The notes under the pieces are model-generated. The model was given only the letters and a program-made list of their open reading frames with translations. It was not told where the DNA came from and searched no databases. This document shows positions 26,871-35,420 of a DNA stretch of 64,000 bases, piece after piece (position 1 is the first letter of the stretch; each line of letters begins with the position of its first letter). Origin of the DNA: Brevundimonas diminuta 3F5N (lineage in GTDB: Bacteria; Pseudomonadota; Alphaproteobacteria; Caulobacterales; Caulobacteraceae); the NCBI RefSeq assembly GCF_900163625.1, contig NZ_FUIE01000057.1, forward strand, positions 60,038-124,037, given 5' to 3'. The translations under genes were made by a program, and so were the position numbers.

Positions 26871-28565
26871 TTAGCGGGACTGAGGAAGTTGCGAGCCTGT
26901 CCGGGCCACGGCGGGCGCGGCGGCTGCCTCGGCGTCGGCCTCGTCGAAGTCGCCGGTCATGCGGGCGATGCGCGAGAAGTCGAAGCCGGTCCGGTTGGAC
27001 AGGGACATGGCGGTGCAGACCACGGTGCTGACGGCATAGGCGATCAGCGAGCCGCTGAGCACGGCGTAGTCATGCAGGAAGCCGATGGCGAAGGGCGCGA
27101 CAAGCAGGGCCGCCGCCACGCCGACGATCCGCGCGGGCCGAGCGCCGAAGAAGCCGAACACCATCAAGCCCGCGACCACGCCCACCCCGACCACGGCGAC
27201 TGCGTCGAAGACATAGCCGACCGCGCCGTCCATCGGGATCCAGCCGAACCGCACCGGGAAGAAGATCGCCAGCGCCGCCAGCACCGAGACGGTGAAGGCC
27301 CTGTTGGTGACCTTCTCCCAATAGAAGCTGGCGATGACGGGGAAGACCAGCGCGCCCCAGATGGCGCCGACCAGGACCAGCAGGTCCAGGATGTTCATCC
27401 GCGCCCCGGCGAAATAGAGAGCGGTCCCGGTGGCGATGACCATGGTGGCTCGCCCCACAGTCAACATCAGGCGCGGATCGGCCTTGCGCTTGCCCGCCCG
27501 GCCATAGACGTCGGCCATCATGATCGACGACAGGGCCGACAGGTCGGAGTCCGCCGTCGAGGCCAGAGACCCGATGATCATGATGAAGAAGACGCTGAGC
27601 AGCACCGGCCCGAAATAGGTTCCAGCCAGTTGCGGGATCAGGTTGTTGAGGTCGCCTTCCATCGGATTGATCCCGGCATACAGCGCCACAACGCCCAGCA
27701 TGCCGATGCCGATGATGGTGGCGCCATAGCCGACGGTGGCGGTGATGAAGGTCGGCTTGATCAAGTCCTCGCGCACGGCGAACAGACGCTGGGCGATGGT
27801 CTGGTTGCCAATGGCGTAGGCCAGGACGGCGGCGATATAGGGCGCGCCCTGGTTCAGGAAGGCGTCGGACGAGAAGAAGCTGGTCTGTTGCGGCGTCAGG
27901 TTGGACGCGCCTTCAACGAAGACGGCCGGGCCGCCCATGGCGAAGAAGATGGCCGGGATGACCACGATCACGGCGCCCAGCATGGCGCACACCTGGATGA
28001 AGTCGGTCAGCACCGAGGCGCGGAAGCCCGACCACAGGGTGTAGAGCAGCACGCCCCCGGCGATGACGACGACACCCTGGCTGAAGCTGAACGGCGTCAG
28101 CATGGCGATCAGGGCGCCCCCGGCGATGAAGTTCGAAGTCAGGCTGATGACGCTGCCCAGGACGTTAGAGCCCGCCAGCATCAGTTGGCTGGACCGGCCG
28201 TGCCGGGCGTACATGACCTCGGCCAGGGTGTGGGCGCGCGGCGCCACGGCGCGGATGCGGCGGCCATAGGGGTAGATGAACAGGATCATCAACGCCCCCC
28301 ACAGCCCATAGTGGATCGGCCCCGATATGCCGTAGACGTAGCCCGAGGTGGCCGAAGCGTACATCGACGCCGCCCAGATCCAGGTCGCCGTCATCGAGGC
28401 GGCCGAGACCCCCAGGCCGATGCCGTTCCCGGCGGTCATATAGGCGTCGGCGTTTTCCTTGCGTCGGCTGATCCGCAGCGAGATCAGCATGGTCAGGCCA
28501 AAGAACAGCACCAGCAGGCCGATCGTCAGCGGCCCGCCCAGTTGTTGAAGTTGTACGTCGTCCAC
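26871..28565 (-). CDS. sodium:solute symporter (SSS family)
   Basis: This 564-residue polytopic protein has about 13-14 membrane helices and couples Na+ entry to solute uptake. The family block ASMTATWIWAASMYASATSGY and the sodium-site region GSLASTADSDLSALSSIMMA are clear. The substrate cannot be told from sequence; the IWAAS pattern resembles urea/polyamine-type members. I chose the GTG at 28565 (VDDVQLQQLGG) because it places the first helix normally; AGGAG lies 11 bases upstream. The frame is open 59 codons further upstream, but that part has no membrane or leader character. Confidence 0.88.
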   Translation of the reverse strand: MDDVQLQQLGGPLTIGLLVLFFGLTMLISLRISRRKENADAYMTAGNGIGLGVSAASMTATWIWAASMYASATSGYVYGISGPIHYGLWGALMILFIYPYGRRIRAVAPRAHTLAEVMYARHGRSSQLMLAGSNVLGSVISLTSNFIAGGALIAMLTPFSFSQGVVVIAGGVLLYTLWSGFRASVLTDFIQVCAMLGAVIVVIPAIFFAMGGPAVFVEGASNLTPQQTSFFSSDAFLNQGAPYIAAVLAYAIGNQTIAQRLFAVREDLIKPTFITATVGYGATIIGIGMLGVVALYAGINPMEGDLNNLIPQLAGTYFGPVLLSVFFIMIIGSLASTADSDLSALSSIMMADVYGRAGKRKADPRLMLTVGRATMVIATGTALYFAGARMNILDLLVLVGAIWGALVFPVIASFYWEKVTNRAFTVSVLAALAIFFPVRFGWIPMDGAVGYVFDAVAVVGVGVVAGLMVFGFFGARPARIVGVAAALLVAPFAIGFLHDYAVLSGSLIAYAVSTVVCTAMSLSNRTGFDFSRIARMTGDFDEADAEAAAAPAVARTGSQLPQSR

Positions 28566-29089
28566 GCGCGCCTGCGCTCCTGTCTCTCTAACATCCGGCG
28601 AGCCCCGGCCCGCCATCCGCGCAGCCGTAAGAACGCCGCCGCGCACAGCGGCGCAGACAGACGAGATGTCACGGTTGCCTTCGCGCCCGACATGAAAGCC
28701 AGGCGCAATGAACGGCGCATCAAACGCGCCAGCGCGGCTCAACCCCTCAAGCCGCGACGAGACAGCCTAATACATCAACAGCGAAGCTGAGATAAAGTTT
28801 TTGTGCAGCGCGAAAGACTTGACAGAATTCAGGTCAATTTCAGCCAGGTGAAAGAGATTTGACCATAAATTATAACATACACTCTCAAGAGCGATAAAAA
28901 TCAACTAAAGCGATATTAATGTATATCTATACTTTATACGCAAAAAATACACACGACCGATCAAGAATTCGCTCCCATGTGAAAACTGCATTCATCGACA
29001 TCACACACTATGGAATGCAGGAATGCGACGGCGACAAGGGCGCGCGCGTTAAAGGTTCTGAGCTCCGGACCGCACTTGGCCGAAGACGC
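28566..29089. promoter_or_regulatory. AT-rich intergenic region with dyad upstream of the symporter
   Basis: This 520-base gap has no credible gene. Its middle (about 28790-29010) is by far the most AT-rich DNA of the window. A TATAAT hexamer (minus strand, 28874-28869) could serve the symporter, although no good -35 is seen. TTGAC-N9-GTCAA at 28819-28837 is a perfect dyad, and a third half-site TTGACC lies at 28859-28864, suggesting an operator cluster. Confidence 0.45.
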
Positions 29090-29119
29090 AAAAACGCCTG
29101 CGTCCAGGAACGCAGGCGT
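29090..29119 (-). terminator. rho-independent terminator after tRNA-Leu
   Basis: A perfect 10-bp stem (ACGCCTGCGT / ACGCAGGCGT) with a 6-base loop is followed on the minus strand by a T run (AAAA at 29090-29093 on the plus strand). It lies about 60 bases downstream of the tRNA. Confidence 0.85.
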
Positions 29120-29181
29120 GGAAACGGCCTCACTGGGCCAAGGCCCTCAAGGGCATGCGCCGGATCAGGTCCGGCCGAAGA

Positions 29182-29266
29182 TGGTGCGAGCGGCGGGGGT
29201 CGAACCCGCAAGACCAAGGTCGGCAGATTTTAAGTCTGCTGCGTCTACCAGTTTCGCCACGCTCGC
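29182..29266 (-). tRNA. tRNA-Leu(UAA)
   Basis: The acceptor arm GCGAGCG pairs with CGCTCGC, followed by A and an encoded CCA. The anticodon stem-loop is CAGACTTAAAATCTG with anticodon TAA. The class II variable arm (GCCGACCTTGGTC) and the T-arm GCGGGTTCGACCCCCGC are all readable on the minus strand. Confidence 0.95.
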
Positions 29267-29276
29267 GGCGCGCGCC

Positions 29277-30704
29277 TCAGCGCTTCGCCTCCTGTGCCGC
29301 ACGGGCGGCCCGGAAGTCCACATCGGAATCGGCGATCAGGCGCACCAGGGCCGCCCAGGCGGCGACATTCTGGGTCATCTGGGCCCGGTCGATCTTGTCC
29401 AGGGTGTCGTCAGCCGTGTGGTGCAGATCGAAATAGCGCGTGCCGTCCTGGCGCAGGCCGAAGACCGGAACGCCCGCCCGCGCCAAGGGGCCGATGTCGA
29501 CCCCGCCGAACAGCTCCGCCTCGCCCGGCAGGACGCCCAGCGGCCGCAGAACGCGCTCGGCGATCTTGGCGAAGTCCGTGTTCTGCGAACCGGGCGGCAG
29601 GCCCAGGGCGTAGACGCGATCGGCGCCGAAATCGCTCTCGCCGGCGACGACGTGCTTCTCCACGTCCGCGCCGATGTTGCGGACATAGGCGCCGCCGCCG
29701 TTGCCGTGGTCGGTCGGCTGGGCCACCTCTTCGGAGCCGTAAAGCACCACACGGATCGTGCGCGCCGGTCGGCCCTGCTCGGCGATCAGCTTGGCCGCGG
29801 CCAGGGTGATGGCGCCGCCCGCCGCATCATCGATGGCGCCGGTGCCCAGATCCCAGCTGTCCATGTGCGAGCCCAGAACGATGATCTCGTTCGGACGCGA
29901 CGCGCCGACGATGTCGCCCATCACGTTCTGGCTGTGGGTCTCATAGGTGTGGGCGGTGGATTTCAGGCGCAGGCGCACTGTCTCGCCCATGCCGACTAGG
30001 CGCGCGATTTGATCGGCGTCCGGTGCGCTGAGCGCAAAGGCGGGCAGCGGCACCTTGCCCTCGACATAGCGGGTGGTGCCGGTGTGCGGCATCCGGTGTT
30101 CGTCCGATCCGGCCGAGCGCATGACGAAGGCGACCGCGCCGCGCTTGGCCGCCTCGGTCGGGCCGACGCCGCGAATGCGCGACAGGGGGCCGTAGCCCGA
30201 GCCGTCCTGCATCCGCACCATCTGACCGCCGTCGACCACGGCGATCTTGCCGGTCAGCGAACCGGCCGGCGCGGCCAGCAGGGCGTCCAGACCGTCGAAG
30301 AAGACGACCTCGGCCTCGACGCCTTCAGCCGGCGTGGCGATGGAATGGCCGAGCGCGGCGGCGACCAATTTCTGCGGGCGTGCGCCCAGGATCTCGGCGC
30401 TTTCCTCGCCCCGCTCCCAGCCGATCAGGGGGAACTGCTCGATGCGAACGTTCTGGAAGCCATGGGCGCGCATATAGTCGGCAGCCCAGGCGGAGGCGTC
30501 CTGCTCGGCGCGCGAGCCCGCCGGGCGCGGGCCGAAGCGGGTGGTGATCTGGGTGACGTAGTCGAGGGCGATATTGCCCTTCAGCGCCTGGTCGCGCACC
30601 TGTTCGGCGGCGCGAATGGCGCCGGCGTCCTGCGCCAGAACCGGCGTAGCGACAAGGCCGAGCGCCAATGCGCTGGCCGCCATCAGACGGATATTGAACG
30701 ACAA
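29277..30704 (-). CDS. M28-family secreted metallopeptidase
   Basis: This is a 475-residue exported zinc peptidase. Its signal peptide is residues 1-24 (TPVLAQ). A PA-like inserted domain lies at about 120-240. Zinc ligands of the M28 family are visible in GSHMDSWDLGTGAIDDAAG (His and bridging Asp), YGSEEVAQ (catalytic Glu pair), AGESDFGADR (Asp) and FDLHHTADD (His). It probably trims peptides in the periplasm. The start lies 38 bases from the next upstream features, and the tRNA-Leu follows its stop by 10 bases. Confidence 0.9.
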   Translation of the reverse strand: MSFNIRLMAASALALGLVATPVLAQDAGAIRAAEQVRDQALKGNIALDYVTQITTRFGPRPAGSRAEQDASAWAADYMRAHGFQNVRIEQFPLIGWERGEESAEILGARPQKLVAAALGHSIATPAEGVEAEVVFFDGLDALLAAPAGSLTGKIAVVDGGQMVRMQDGSGYGPLSRIRGVGPTEAAKRGAVAFVMRSAGSDEHRMPHTGTTRYVEGKVPLPAFALSAPDADQIARLVGMGETVRLRLKSTAHTYETHSQNVMGDIVGASRPNEIIVLGSHMDSWDLGTGAIDDAAGGAITLAAAKLIAEQGRPARTIRVVLYGSEEVAQPTDHGNGGGAYVRNIGADVEKHVVAGESDFGADRVYALGLPPGSQNTDFAKIAERVLRPLGVLPGEAELFGGVDIGPLARAGVPVFGLRQDGTRYFDLHHTADDTLDKIDRAQMTQNVAAWAALVRLIADSDVDFRAARAAQEAKR

Positions 30705-30791
30705 GAGCGCCTCCCAGACTCAAACGACAGGCGCGGACCCTAGCGGGCGAAGACTGCGACTGAAAGTCTCAGCTTCGCCGCCAGGCGGGAA

Positions 30792-31031
30792 TCACTCGCC
30801 CTTGATGAAGGGCTCGACCGGGCCTTGCAGCTTGACGGTCAGGGCCTTGCCGCGACGGTCGACGCGGTTGCCGACGGCCAGGCGGACCCAGCCTTCCGAG
30901 ACGCAGTATTCCTCGACGTTGGTCTTTTCCTCGCCCTTGAAGCGGATGCCCACGCCGCGCGCCAGCAGTTCGGCGTTGTGGAAGGGGCTGTCGGGATCGA
31001 CCGAGAGGCGGTCAGGCAGGGCGTCGGACAT
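30792..31031 (-). CDS. DUF3297 family protein
   Basis: This is a 79-residue cytosolic protein. It has the DUF3297 pattern: LSVDPDSPFHNAELLARG, GIRFKGEEKTNVEEYCVSEG, then VRLAVGNRVDRRGKALTVKL. Function is unknown. I chose the ATG at 31031 (MSDALPDRL); GAAAGGT lies just upstream. Confidence 0.85.
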   Translation of the reverse strand: MSDALPDRLSVDPDSPFHNAELLARGVGIRFKGEEKTNVEEYCVSEGWVRLAVGNRVDRRGKALTVKLQGPVEPFIKGE

Positions 31032-31097
31032 GGAAAGGTCTCGCGAAAAATCGAAGCGGGCTGAATAGCCGCGCAAGGCCTGTGCGACAACCGTCGC

Positions 31098-32006
31098 CTA
31101 TTGCACCGACTGGCGCGCGGCGGCCGGAGCGTCGGCGGGGGCCGCCGTATAGGGACGCGGGCCGGTCTCGGCGGGCGTCGGCGCCTTGGCCGCAGGTTGA
31201 GCCGCCGGGCGGGCGGCGGGGCGGTTGGCGGCAGGCGTCGGCGTGCGACGCGGCGCGGTCGGTTGAGCCGCGCGGGCCGGAGCGGGCGCAGGGGCGGCGG
31301 CGGGCTGGGCCGCCGGTTGAGCGGCAGGCGTCGGCGCGGGCGCGGCCTCGGCGGGCGCCGAAGCGGCGGCGGCGCGGGCGGCGTACTGCTGGGCCTGGAA
31401 GCGTTTGGCCAGCTTTTCGGTCAGTTCGCGGGCGGCCGCGGGCTGCATCTGGGCCATGATGGCGGCCAGGGTGCGCGGACGCATGGCCGAGGCGACCGGC
31501 AGACGCACGCTGTCGTCCAGGGTGGCGAAGACGGCCGCCGCCTCCTTGGGCCGCATGGCGGAATAGACGGCGACCAGACGATCAGCCTCGGCCTTTTCCT
31601 TCTCGTCGACCTGGCCGACCAGGGCGCTGATCTCGCCCTTGAGGGCCTCCAGCGCCTGCAGTTTGGCGTCCAGCTTCTGCTCGGCGGCGACCATCAGCGG
31701 CAGGGTGGTGGCGAAGTCCGCGTCACGCGCGTCCAGCTGGTCACGGCGCTTGGACAGGGACTGGATGATCCGAAGCTCAGCCGGAGAAATCCCCGCCTGC
31801 TGGGCCAGTTGCTCAGGCGACAGGGCGCAGACGGCGGGAGCGGGCTTAGGCGCGGGCCTGGCCCCCTCGCCTTCTCCGGCGACGGCTTCCTGAGCCCAGG
31901 CGGTCGCGCCCTGGAACAGCTCCGGCGCCACGCCCGCGGCGCGCACGGCCACGACGCCGCCGATGGCGACGGCGATCAGGGGCAGAAGGCGGGGCAGCTT
32001 GCTCAT
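31098..32006 (-). CDS. MotE-like flagellar periplasmic protein
   Basis: This 302-residue protein is anchored or exported by an N-terminal hydrophobic segment (residues 7-25). A Gln/Lys-rich coiled coil (about 85-145) leads into a MgtE-N/MotE-like domain, YSAMRPKEAAAVFATLDDSV and MRPRTLAAIMAQMQPAAA. The last 90 residues are Ala/Pro low complexity. MotE is a chaperone of the MotC stator-associated protein in related bacteria. Position next to fliM and fliL supports a flagellar role. Confidence 0.8.
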   Translation of the reverse strand: MSKLPRLLPLIAVAIGGVVAVRAAGVAPELFQGATAWAQEAVAGEGEGARPAPKPAPAVCALSPEQLAQQAGISPAELRIIQSLSKRRDQLDARDADFATTLPLMVAAEQKLDAKLQALEALKGEISALVGQVDEKEKAEADRLVAVYSAMRPKEAAAVFATLDDSVRLPVASAMRPRTLAAIMAQMQPAAARELTEKLAKRFQAQQYAARAAAASAPAEAAPAPTPAAQPAAQPAAAPAPAPARAAQPTAPRRTPTPAANRPAARPAAQPAAKAPTPAETGPRPYTAAPADAPAAARQSVQ

Positions 32007-32128
32007 CGGTCAAACTCAGGAAAGGCGCCCTCAAGTCGTCCGGCGCCGCGCGTCGGACATAGGGCAAAAAAGATGCGTCCCCCCTCAAGTCGCCTGACGC
32101 CGCGCGTCAGGCATAGGGGCTCTTAGAA

Positions 32129-32743
32129 TCAAGCAGCGAAAAGGTCGTCGTCCAGACTACGGCGGGCGCGGTTTAGGCTCTGTTGCGCAGCATGGTTAGC
32201 GGCCAGGGCCTGCATCACCGGCGAGGCGCGCTCCGGCGCGGGCGCAGGCTTCGACGACGGCGCCTTCATGACCGCGCGAGCGCCCTCGATGCGCTCCATC
32301 AGCGAGGCCATGCGGCGCGCGCGCGCCTCGTCGTCCAGCAGAGGCGCGACCGAAGAGGTGCGGACAGGTTCCGCCTCGGCCTCGATCATCGCCTCCATGC
32401 CGGCCAGCGTCTTGGCGGCGGCGCGGCGTTCGTCCTCGCGCGTTTCAATACGGCTGTCAGCCGAGCGGGCGGGCGCGCGGGCGATCAGCACCTCCAGCTC
32501 CTGCTTCACGGCGCGGGCCTTGATGATGCGGTCATGCAGCAGGTCCGTCTCCTGGCCCGAGGCGCGCAGGGTGGCCAGCGCCTGTTCGGCGCGTCCGGCG
32601 GCGCTGTTCAGCTCGGTCACGGCGGCGGCGAAGGCCAGTTGGCCCTCGCGCAGGGTCTTGAGCTTGCGCTCCAGCTTGATGCCGTAGCCGATGGCCGCGA
32701 CCAGCAGCAGCATGAGGATGGAGTCGAGGATGATGCCGGTCAT
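32129..32743 (-). CDS. DUF6468-type flagellar cluster membrane protein
   Basis: This 204-residue protein has one N-terminal membrane helix (residues 3-21), then a charged, helical cytoplasmic domain with coiled-coil character (KLERKLKTLREGQLAFAAAV). The start is 1 base after the fliM stop, so it is translated with fliM. A DUF6468-type protein in this position is characteristic of alphaproteobacterial fliLM loci; its function is unknown. Confidence 0.8.
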   Translation of the reverse strand: MTGIILDSILMLLLVAAIGYGIKLERKLKTLREGQLAFAAAVTELNSAAGRAEQALATLRASGQETDLLHDRIIKARAVKQELEVLIARAPARSADSRIETREDERRAAAKTLAGMEAMIEAEAEPVRTSSVAPLLDDEARARRMASLMERIEGARAVMKAPSSKPAPAPERASPVMQALAANHAAQQSLNRARRSLDDDLFAA

Positions 32744-32744
32744 G

Positions 32745-33827
32745 TCAGCTGTTCTCCCTGGCGAGGCGGGCGGCGGCGTCGGTGCTGATGGGGCCTTCGA
32801 CGCGGACGGCGATGTGCTGGCCCTTGCGACCCATGCGGCCGGTGGTCAGCGGAATGGAGCCCGCCCGCACCGACACTTCGGACTCGGGCGTGACGTTCAG
32901 CATCAGGGTGTCGCCGACCTTCAGGTCCAGCACCTTGGACAGGGGCATCTGCTGCTCGTCCAGCACGCAGCGCACCTCGGTCTCGGTGGTCCAGAGTTCG
33001 GTGGCCAGGTGGCCTTCCCAGATGTTGTCGCGGCCGAACTTCTCGCCCATGAACTGCTGCAGCAGCATCTTGCGGATGGGCTCCAGCGTCGAATAGGGCA
33101 GCAGCAGCTCGACCCGGCCGCCGCGATCTTCCATGTCGATGCGCAGCTTGACCAGAATAGCGGCGTTGGCCGGGCGCGCGATGGCGGCGAAGCGCGGATT
33201 GGTCTCAAGCCGGTCCAGGTTGAAGTGGACGGGGGTCAGCGGTTCGAACGCCTGACGCGCATCGTTCAGGATGACCTCGACCATGCGCTGCACCAGCACC
33301 CGTTCGATGGTGGTGTAGGGCCGCCCCTCGATCCGCAGGGCCGCCGTGCCGCGACGCCCGCCCAGCAGAACGTCGACAATCGAATAGATCAGGTTGGAAT
33401 CGACCGTCAGCAGGCCGTAGTTGTCCAGCTCCTCGGCCCGGAACACCGCCAGAATGGCCGGCAGCGGGATGGAGTTCAGATAGTCGCCGAAACGGATGGA
33501 GCTGATGGTGTCGAGGCTGACCTCGACGTTGTCGGAGGTGAAGTTGCGCAAGGACGTCGTCATCAACCGCACCAGGCGGTCGAAGACGATCTCAAGCATC
33601 GGCAGGCGCTCGTAGGACACCAGGGCCGAGTTGATGATGGCGCGGATGCCGCTGCGTTCGGAGTCGTCCCCGCCGCCCATGTCGAAGCCGAGCAGGCTGT
33701 CGATCTCGTCCTGGTTCAGCACCCGTTCGGACAGCCCCGCGCCCAGGTCGGCGCCGAGATCGTCGCTCAGCCCGGCGTCGCCGCCGAAGGGGTCCAGTTC
33801 CGTCTCGGGGGCCAGGGCGTCGGTCAT
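32745..33827 (-). CDS. fliM: FliM, flagellar motor switch protein
   Basis: This 360-residue C-ring component binds CheY-P and FliG/FliN. The N-terminal CheY-binding peptide is LNQDEIDSLLGF. The middle domain includes SYERLPMLEIVFDRLVR and RNFTSDNVEVSLD, and the SpoA-like C-terminal domain ends LDLKVGDTLMLNVTPESEV. It is the second gene of fliL-fliM-DUF6468-motE; it begins 2 bases after the fliL stop. Confidence 0.95.
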   Translation of the reverse strand: MTDALAPETELDPFGGDAGLSDDLGADLGAGLSERVLNQDEIDSLLGFDMGGGDDSERSGIRAIINSALVSYERLPMLEIVFDRLVRLMTTSLRNFTSDNVEVSLDTISSIRFGDYLNSIPLPAILAVFRAEELDNYGLLTVDSNLIYSIVDVLLGGRRGTAALRIEGRPYTTIERVLVQRMVEVILNDARQAFEPLTPVHFNLDRLETNPRFAAIARPANAAILVKLRIDMEDRGGRVELLLPYSTLEPIRKMLLQQFMGEKFGRDNIWEGHLATELWTTETEVRCVLDEQQMPLSKVLDLKVGDTLMLNVTPESEVSVRAGSIPLTTGRMGRKGQHIAVRVEGPISTDAAARLARENS

Positions 33828-33829
33828 GA

Positions 33830-34489
33830 CTACTGGACCAGCATTTCTTCGATCAGCACGGCGTCGACCTTGCCCGGCGCAGCGATCAGATTGACCCGGC
33901 GCAGGATCTCGGCGCGCAGCTGATACGACCCGGCCGACCCGGCCAGATCCTCGGGCCGCAGTTCGCGCAAGAAGCCCTGGAACATGTCCTGCATGCGCGG
34001 GGCCTCGGCCTGAAGGTGCGAGGCGACGGCGGCGTCCTTCGTCTCCAGCGTCAGGCGCAGCTTCAGATAGGTCGGGCGTCCGTCGGCCGACTGAATGTTC
34101 ACGATCATGTCGGGCAGGGTGTAGAAGGTCACGCCGTCGGGACCGGCTGCGATCTTGCCCGCGCCCTCGGGCGCCGCCTCGCCTTCCCCGCCGCCGTGGC
34201 CGCCGCCCTCCTTCTTGCCCTTCTTCTCTTCCTTGGCCGGAGCCGCGTGGTCGCCCGCCGCCTCGGCGGGTTTGGGCTTCATCAGCAGGAAGGCCGTCGC
34301 GCCGCCGCCGCCCAGCACTACCAGGGCCGCCGGAATGATGATGAACAGCAGCGGAATCTTCTTCTTGGCGGGCGCGGCTTCGCCGTCCTCGCCCTCAGCG
34401 CCGGGCGCGCCGTCGCTCACGGCGGGCAGGTTCGCGTCGTCGCCGGTCGGCGCTTCGCTCTTCTTCTTGCCCAGCTTCAGTTTCAGCAT
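33830..34489 (-). CDS. fliL: FliL, flagellar basal body-associated protein
   Basis: This 219-residue single-pass membrane protein supports stator function. The cytoplasmic N terminus is Lys-rich (MLKLKLGKKK), the membrane helix is at residues 45-68, a Lys/Gly/Glu linker follows, and then a periplasmic FliL domain (YLKLRLTLETKD, FLRELRPEDLAGS). I chose the ATG at 34489; the frame is open for 36 codons before it, without leader character. A CtrA-like box lies upstream at 34537-34551. Confidence 0.92.
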   Translation of the reverse strand: MLKLKLGKKKSEAPTGDDANLPAVSDGAPGAEGEDGEAAPAKKKIPLLFIIIPAALVVLGGGGATAFLLMKPKPAEAAGDHAAPAKEEKKGKKEGGGHGGGEGEAAPEGAGKIAAGPDGVTFYTLPDMIVNIQSADGRPTYLKLRLTLETKDAAVASHLQAEAPRMQDMFQGFLRELRPEDLAGSAGSYQLRAEILRRVNLIAAPGKVDAVLIEEMLVQ

Positions 34490-34536
34490 GCGTAAGCCGC
34501 CCCGATCCTCACATGCCGGGTGTGGCCCTGTTTTGG

Positions 34537-34551
34537 TTAACGAGGCGTTTA
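34537..34551 (-). promoter_or_regulatory. CtrA-like box upstream of fliL
   Basis: On the minus strand, TAAA-N7-TTAAC approximates the CtrA consensus TTAA-N7-TTAA with one mismatch (plus strand TTAA 34537-34540, TTTA 34548-34551). It lies 48-62 bases before the fliL start. The fliLM operon is CtrA-controlled in Caulobacter, so the site is plausible by analogy. Confidence 0.5.
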
Positions 34552-34625
34552 CAATCGGCAAATCCTGCCGGGCGCCGCAGGAGCGAAAACCGCTCAAACC
34601 CCCATTCCACGGGCGTTAACCCTGT

Positions 34626-34640
34626 TGGCACGGTCGTTGC
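34626..34640 (+). promoter_or_regulatory. RpoN (sigma-54) -24/-12 promoter of flgFGAH
   Basis: TGGCACG-N4-TTGC matches the sigma-54 consensus exactly at the GG and GC positions with correct spacing. It lies 29 bases before the flgF start, which leaves room for a short leader and the AAGGAG ribosome site. Mid-class flagellar operons use sigma-54 in Caulobacterales. Confidence 0.85.
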
Positions 34641-34668
34641 GACGGGAAACGGCGAAAGGAGCCGCCTC

Positions 34669-35406
34669 GTGGAAAACGCCGCCTATATCGGACTGTCGCG
34701 CCAGATGACGCTTCGCCGCGAGCTGGACATCGTGGCCAACAATGTCGCCAACGCCGACACGACCGGCTTCAAGGTCGAACAGCTGATGGTCGGGACCGAA
34801 GTGGGCCAGCGCGCCCGCAACGACGCCATCCGCCCCTCGGCCAGCTTCGTGCTGGACAAGGGCGTGGGCCGCGACTTCGGCCAGGGCACGCTGAAGCAGA
34901 CCGGCCGGGAGCTGGACTTCGGCATCGAGGGCGAAGGCGCCTTCTTCACCGTGCAGACGCCGAACGGCCCCGCCTATACCCGCGACGGCGCCTTCGTGAC
35001 CGACCCGGACGGGCGGCTGACAACCAAGCAGGGCCTGCCGGTCCTGGCCGACGGCGCCGAGATCGTGCTGGATCCGCAGCGCGGTCCCGCCAGCGTCGGC
35101 CACGACGGCACCATCAGCCAGGAGGGCCAGCCCGTCGGCCGCCTGACCGTGGTGCGCTTCGACGCCCTGTCGGTGCTGCAGAAGTCCGGCGACGGCCTGT
35201 ACCGCAACGCCTCCAACGCCCAGCCGATGGACGCGACCGACGCCCAGGTCCGCCAGGGGATGCTGGAAGGGTCGAACGTCAACACCCTCGTGGAAATCAC
35301 CAACCTCATCGAGATCAGCCGCGCCTATGAGCGCGTGACCAAGATGATCGAAAACGCCAACGACCTGTCACGCCGCTCCGTCGAGCGGCTGGGCCGGGTT
35401 TCGTAA
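34669..35406 (+). CDS. flgF: FlgF, flagellar proximal rod protein
   Basis: This 245-residue rod protein crosses the periplasm as part of the flagellar rod. It shows the rod/hook N-terminal motif RRELDIVANNVANADTTGFK and the C-terminal block LVEITNLIEISRAYERVTKMI. The start is GTG at 34669, preceded by AAAGGAG seven bases upstream; the open frame before it contains the promoter and is not coding. It is first in flgF-flgG-flgA-flgH. Confidence 0.94.
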   Translation: MENAAYIGLSRQMTLRRELDIVANNVANADTTGFKVEQLMVGTEVGQRARNDAIRPSASFVLDKGVGRDFGQGTLKQTGRELDFGIEGEGAFFTVQTPNGPAYTRDGAFVTDPDGRLTTKQGLPVLADGAEIVLDPQRGPASVGHDGTISQEGQPVGRLTVVRFDALSVLQKSGDGLYRNASNAQPMDATDAQVRQGMLEGSNVNTLVEITNLIEISRAYERVTKMIENANDLSRRSVERLGRVS

Positions 35407-35420
35407 GGGAGAGCTGAGAC

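Noticed and set aside
24841..28790. Long plus-strand frames of about 620 and 697 codons
   Set aside because: They are antisense to the alkaline phosphatase and the symporter, with His/Gln/Gly/Asp-rich low-complexity translation. The minus-strand proteins have clear family motifs.
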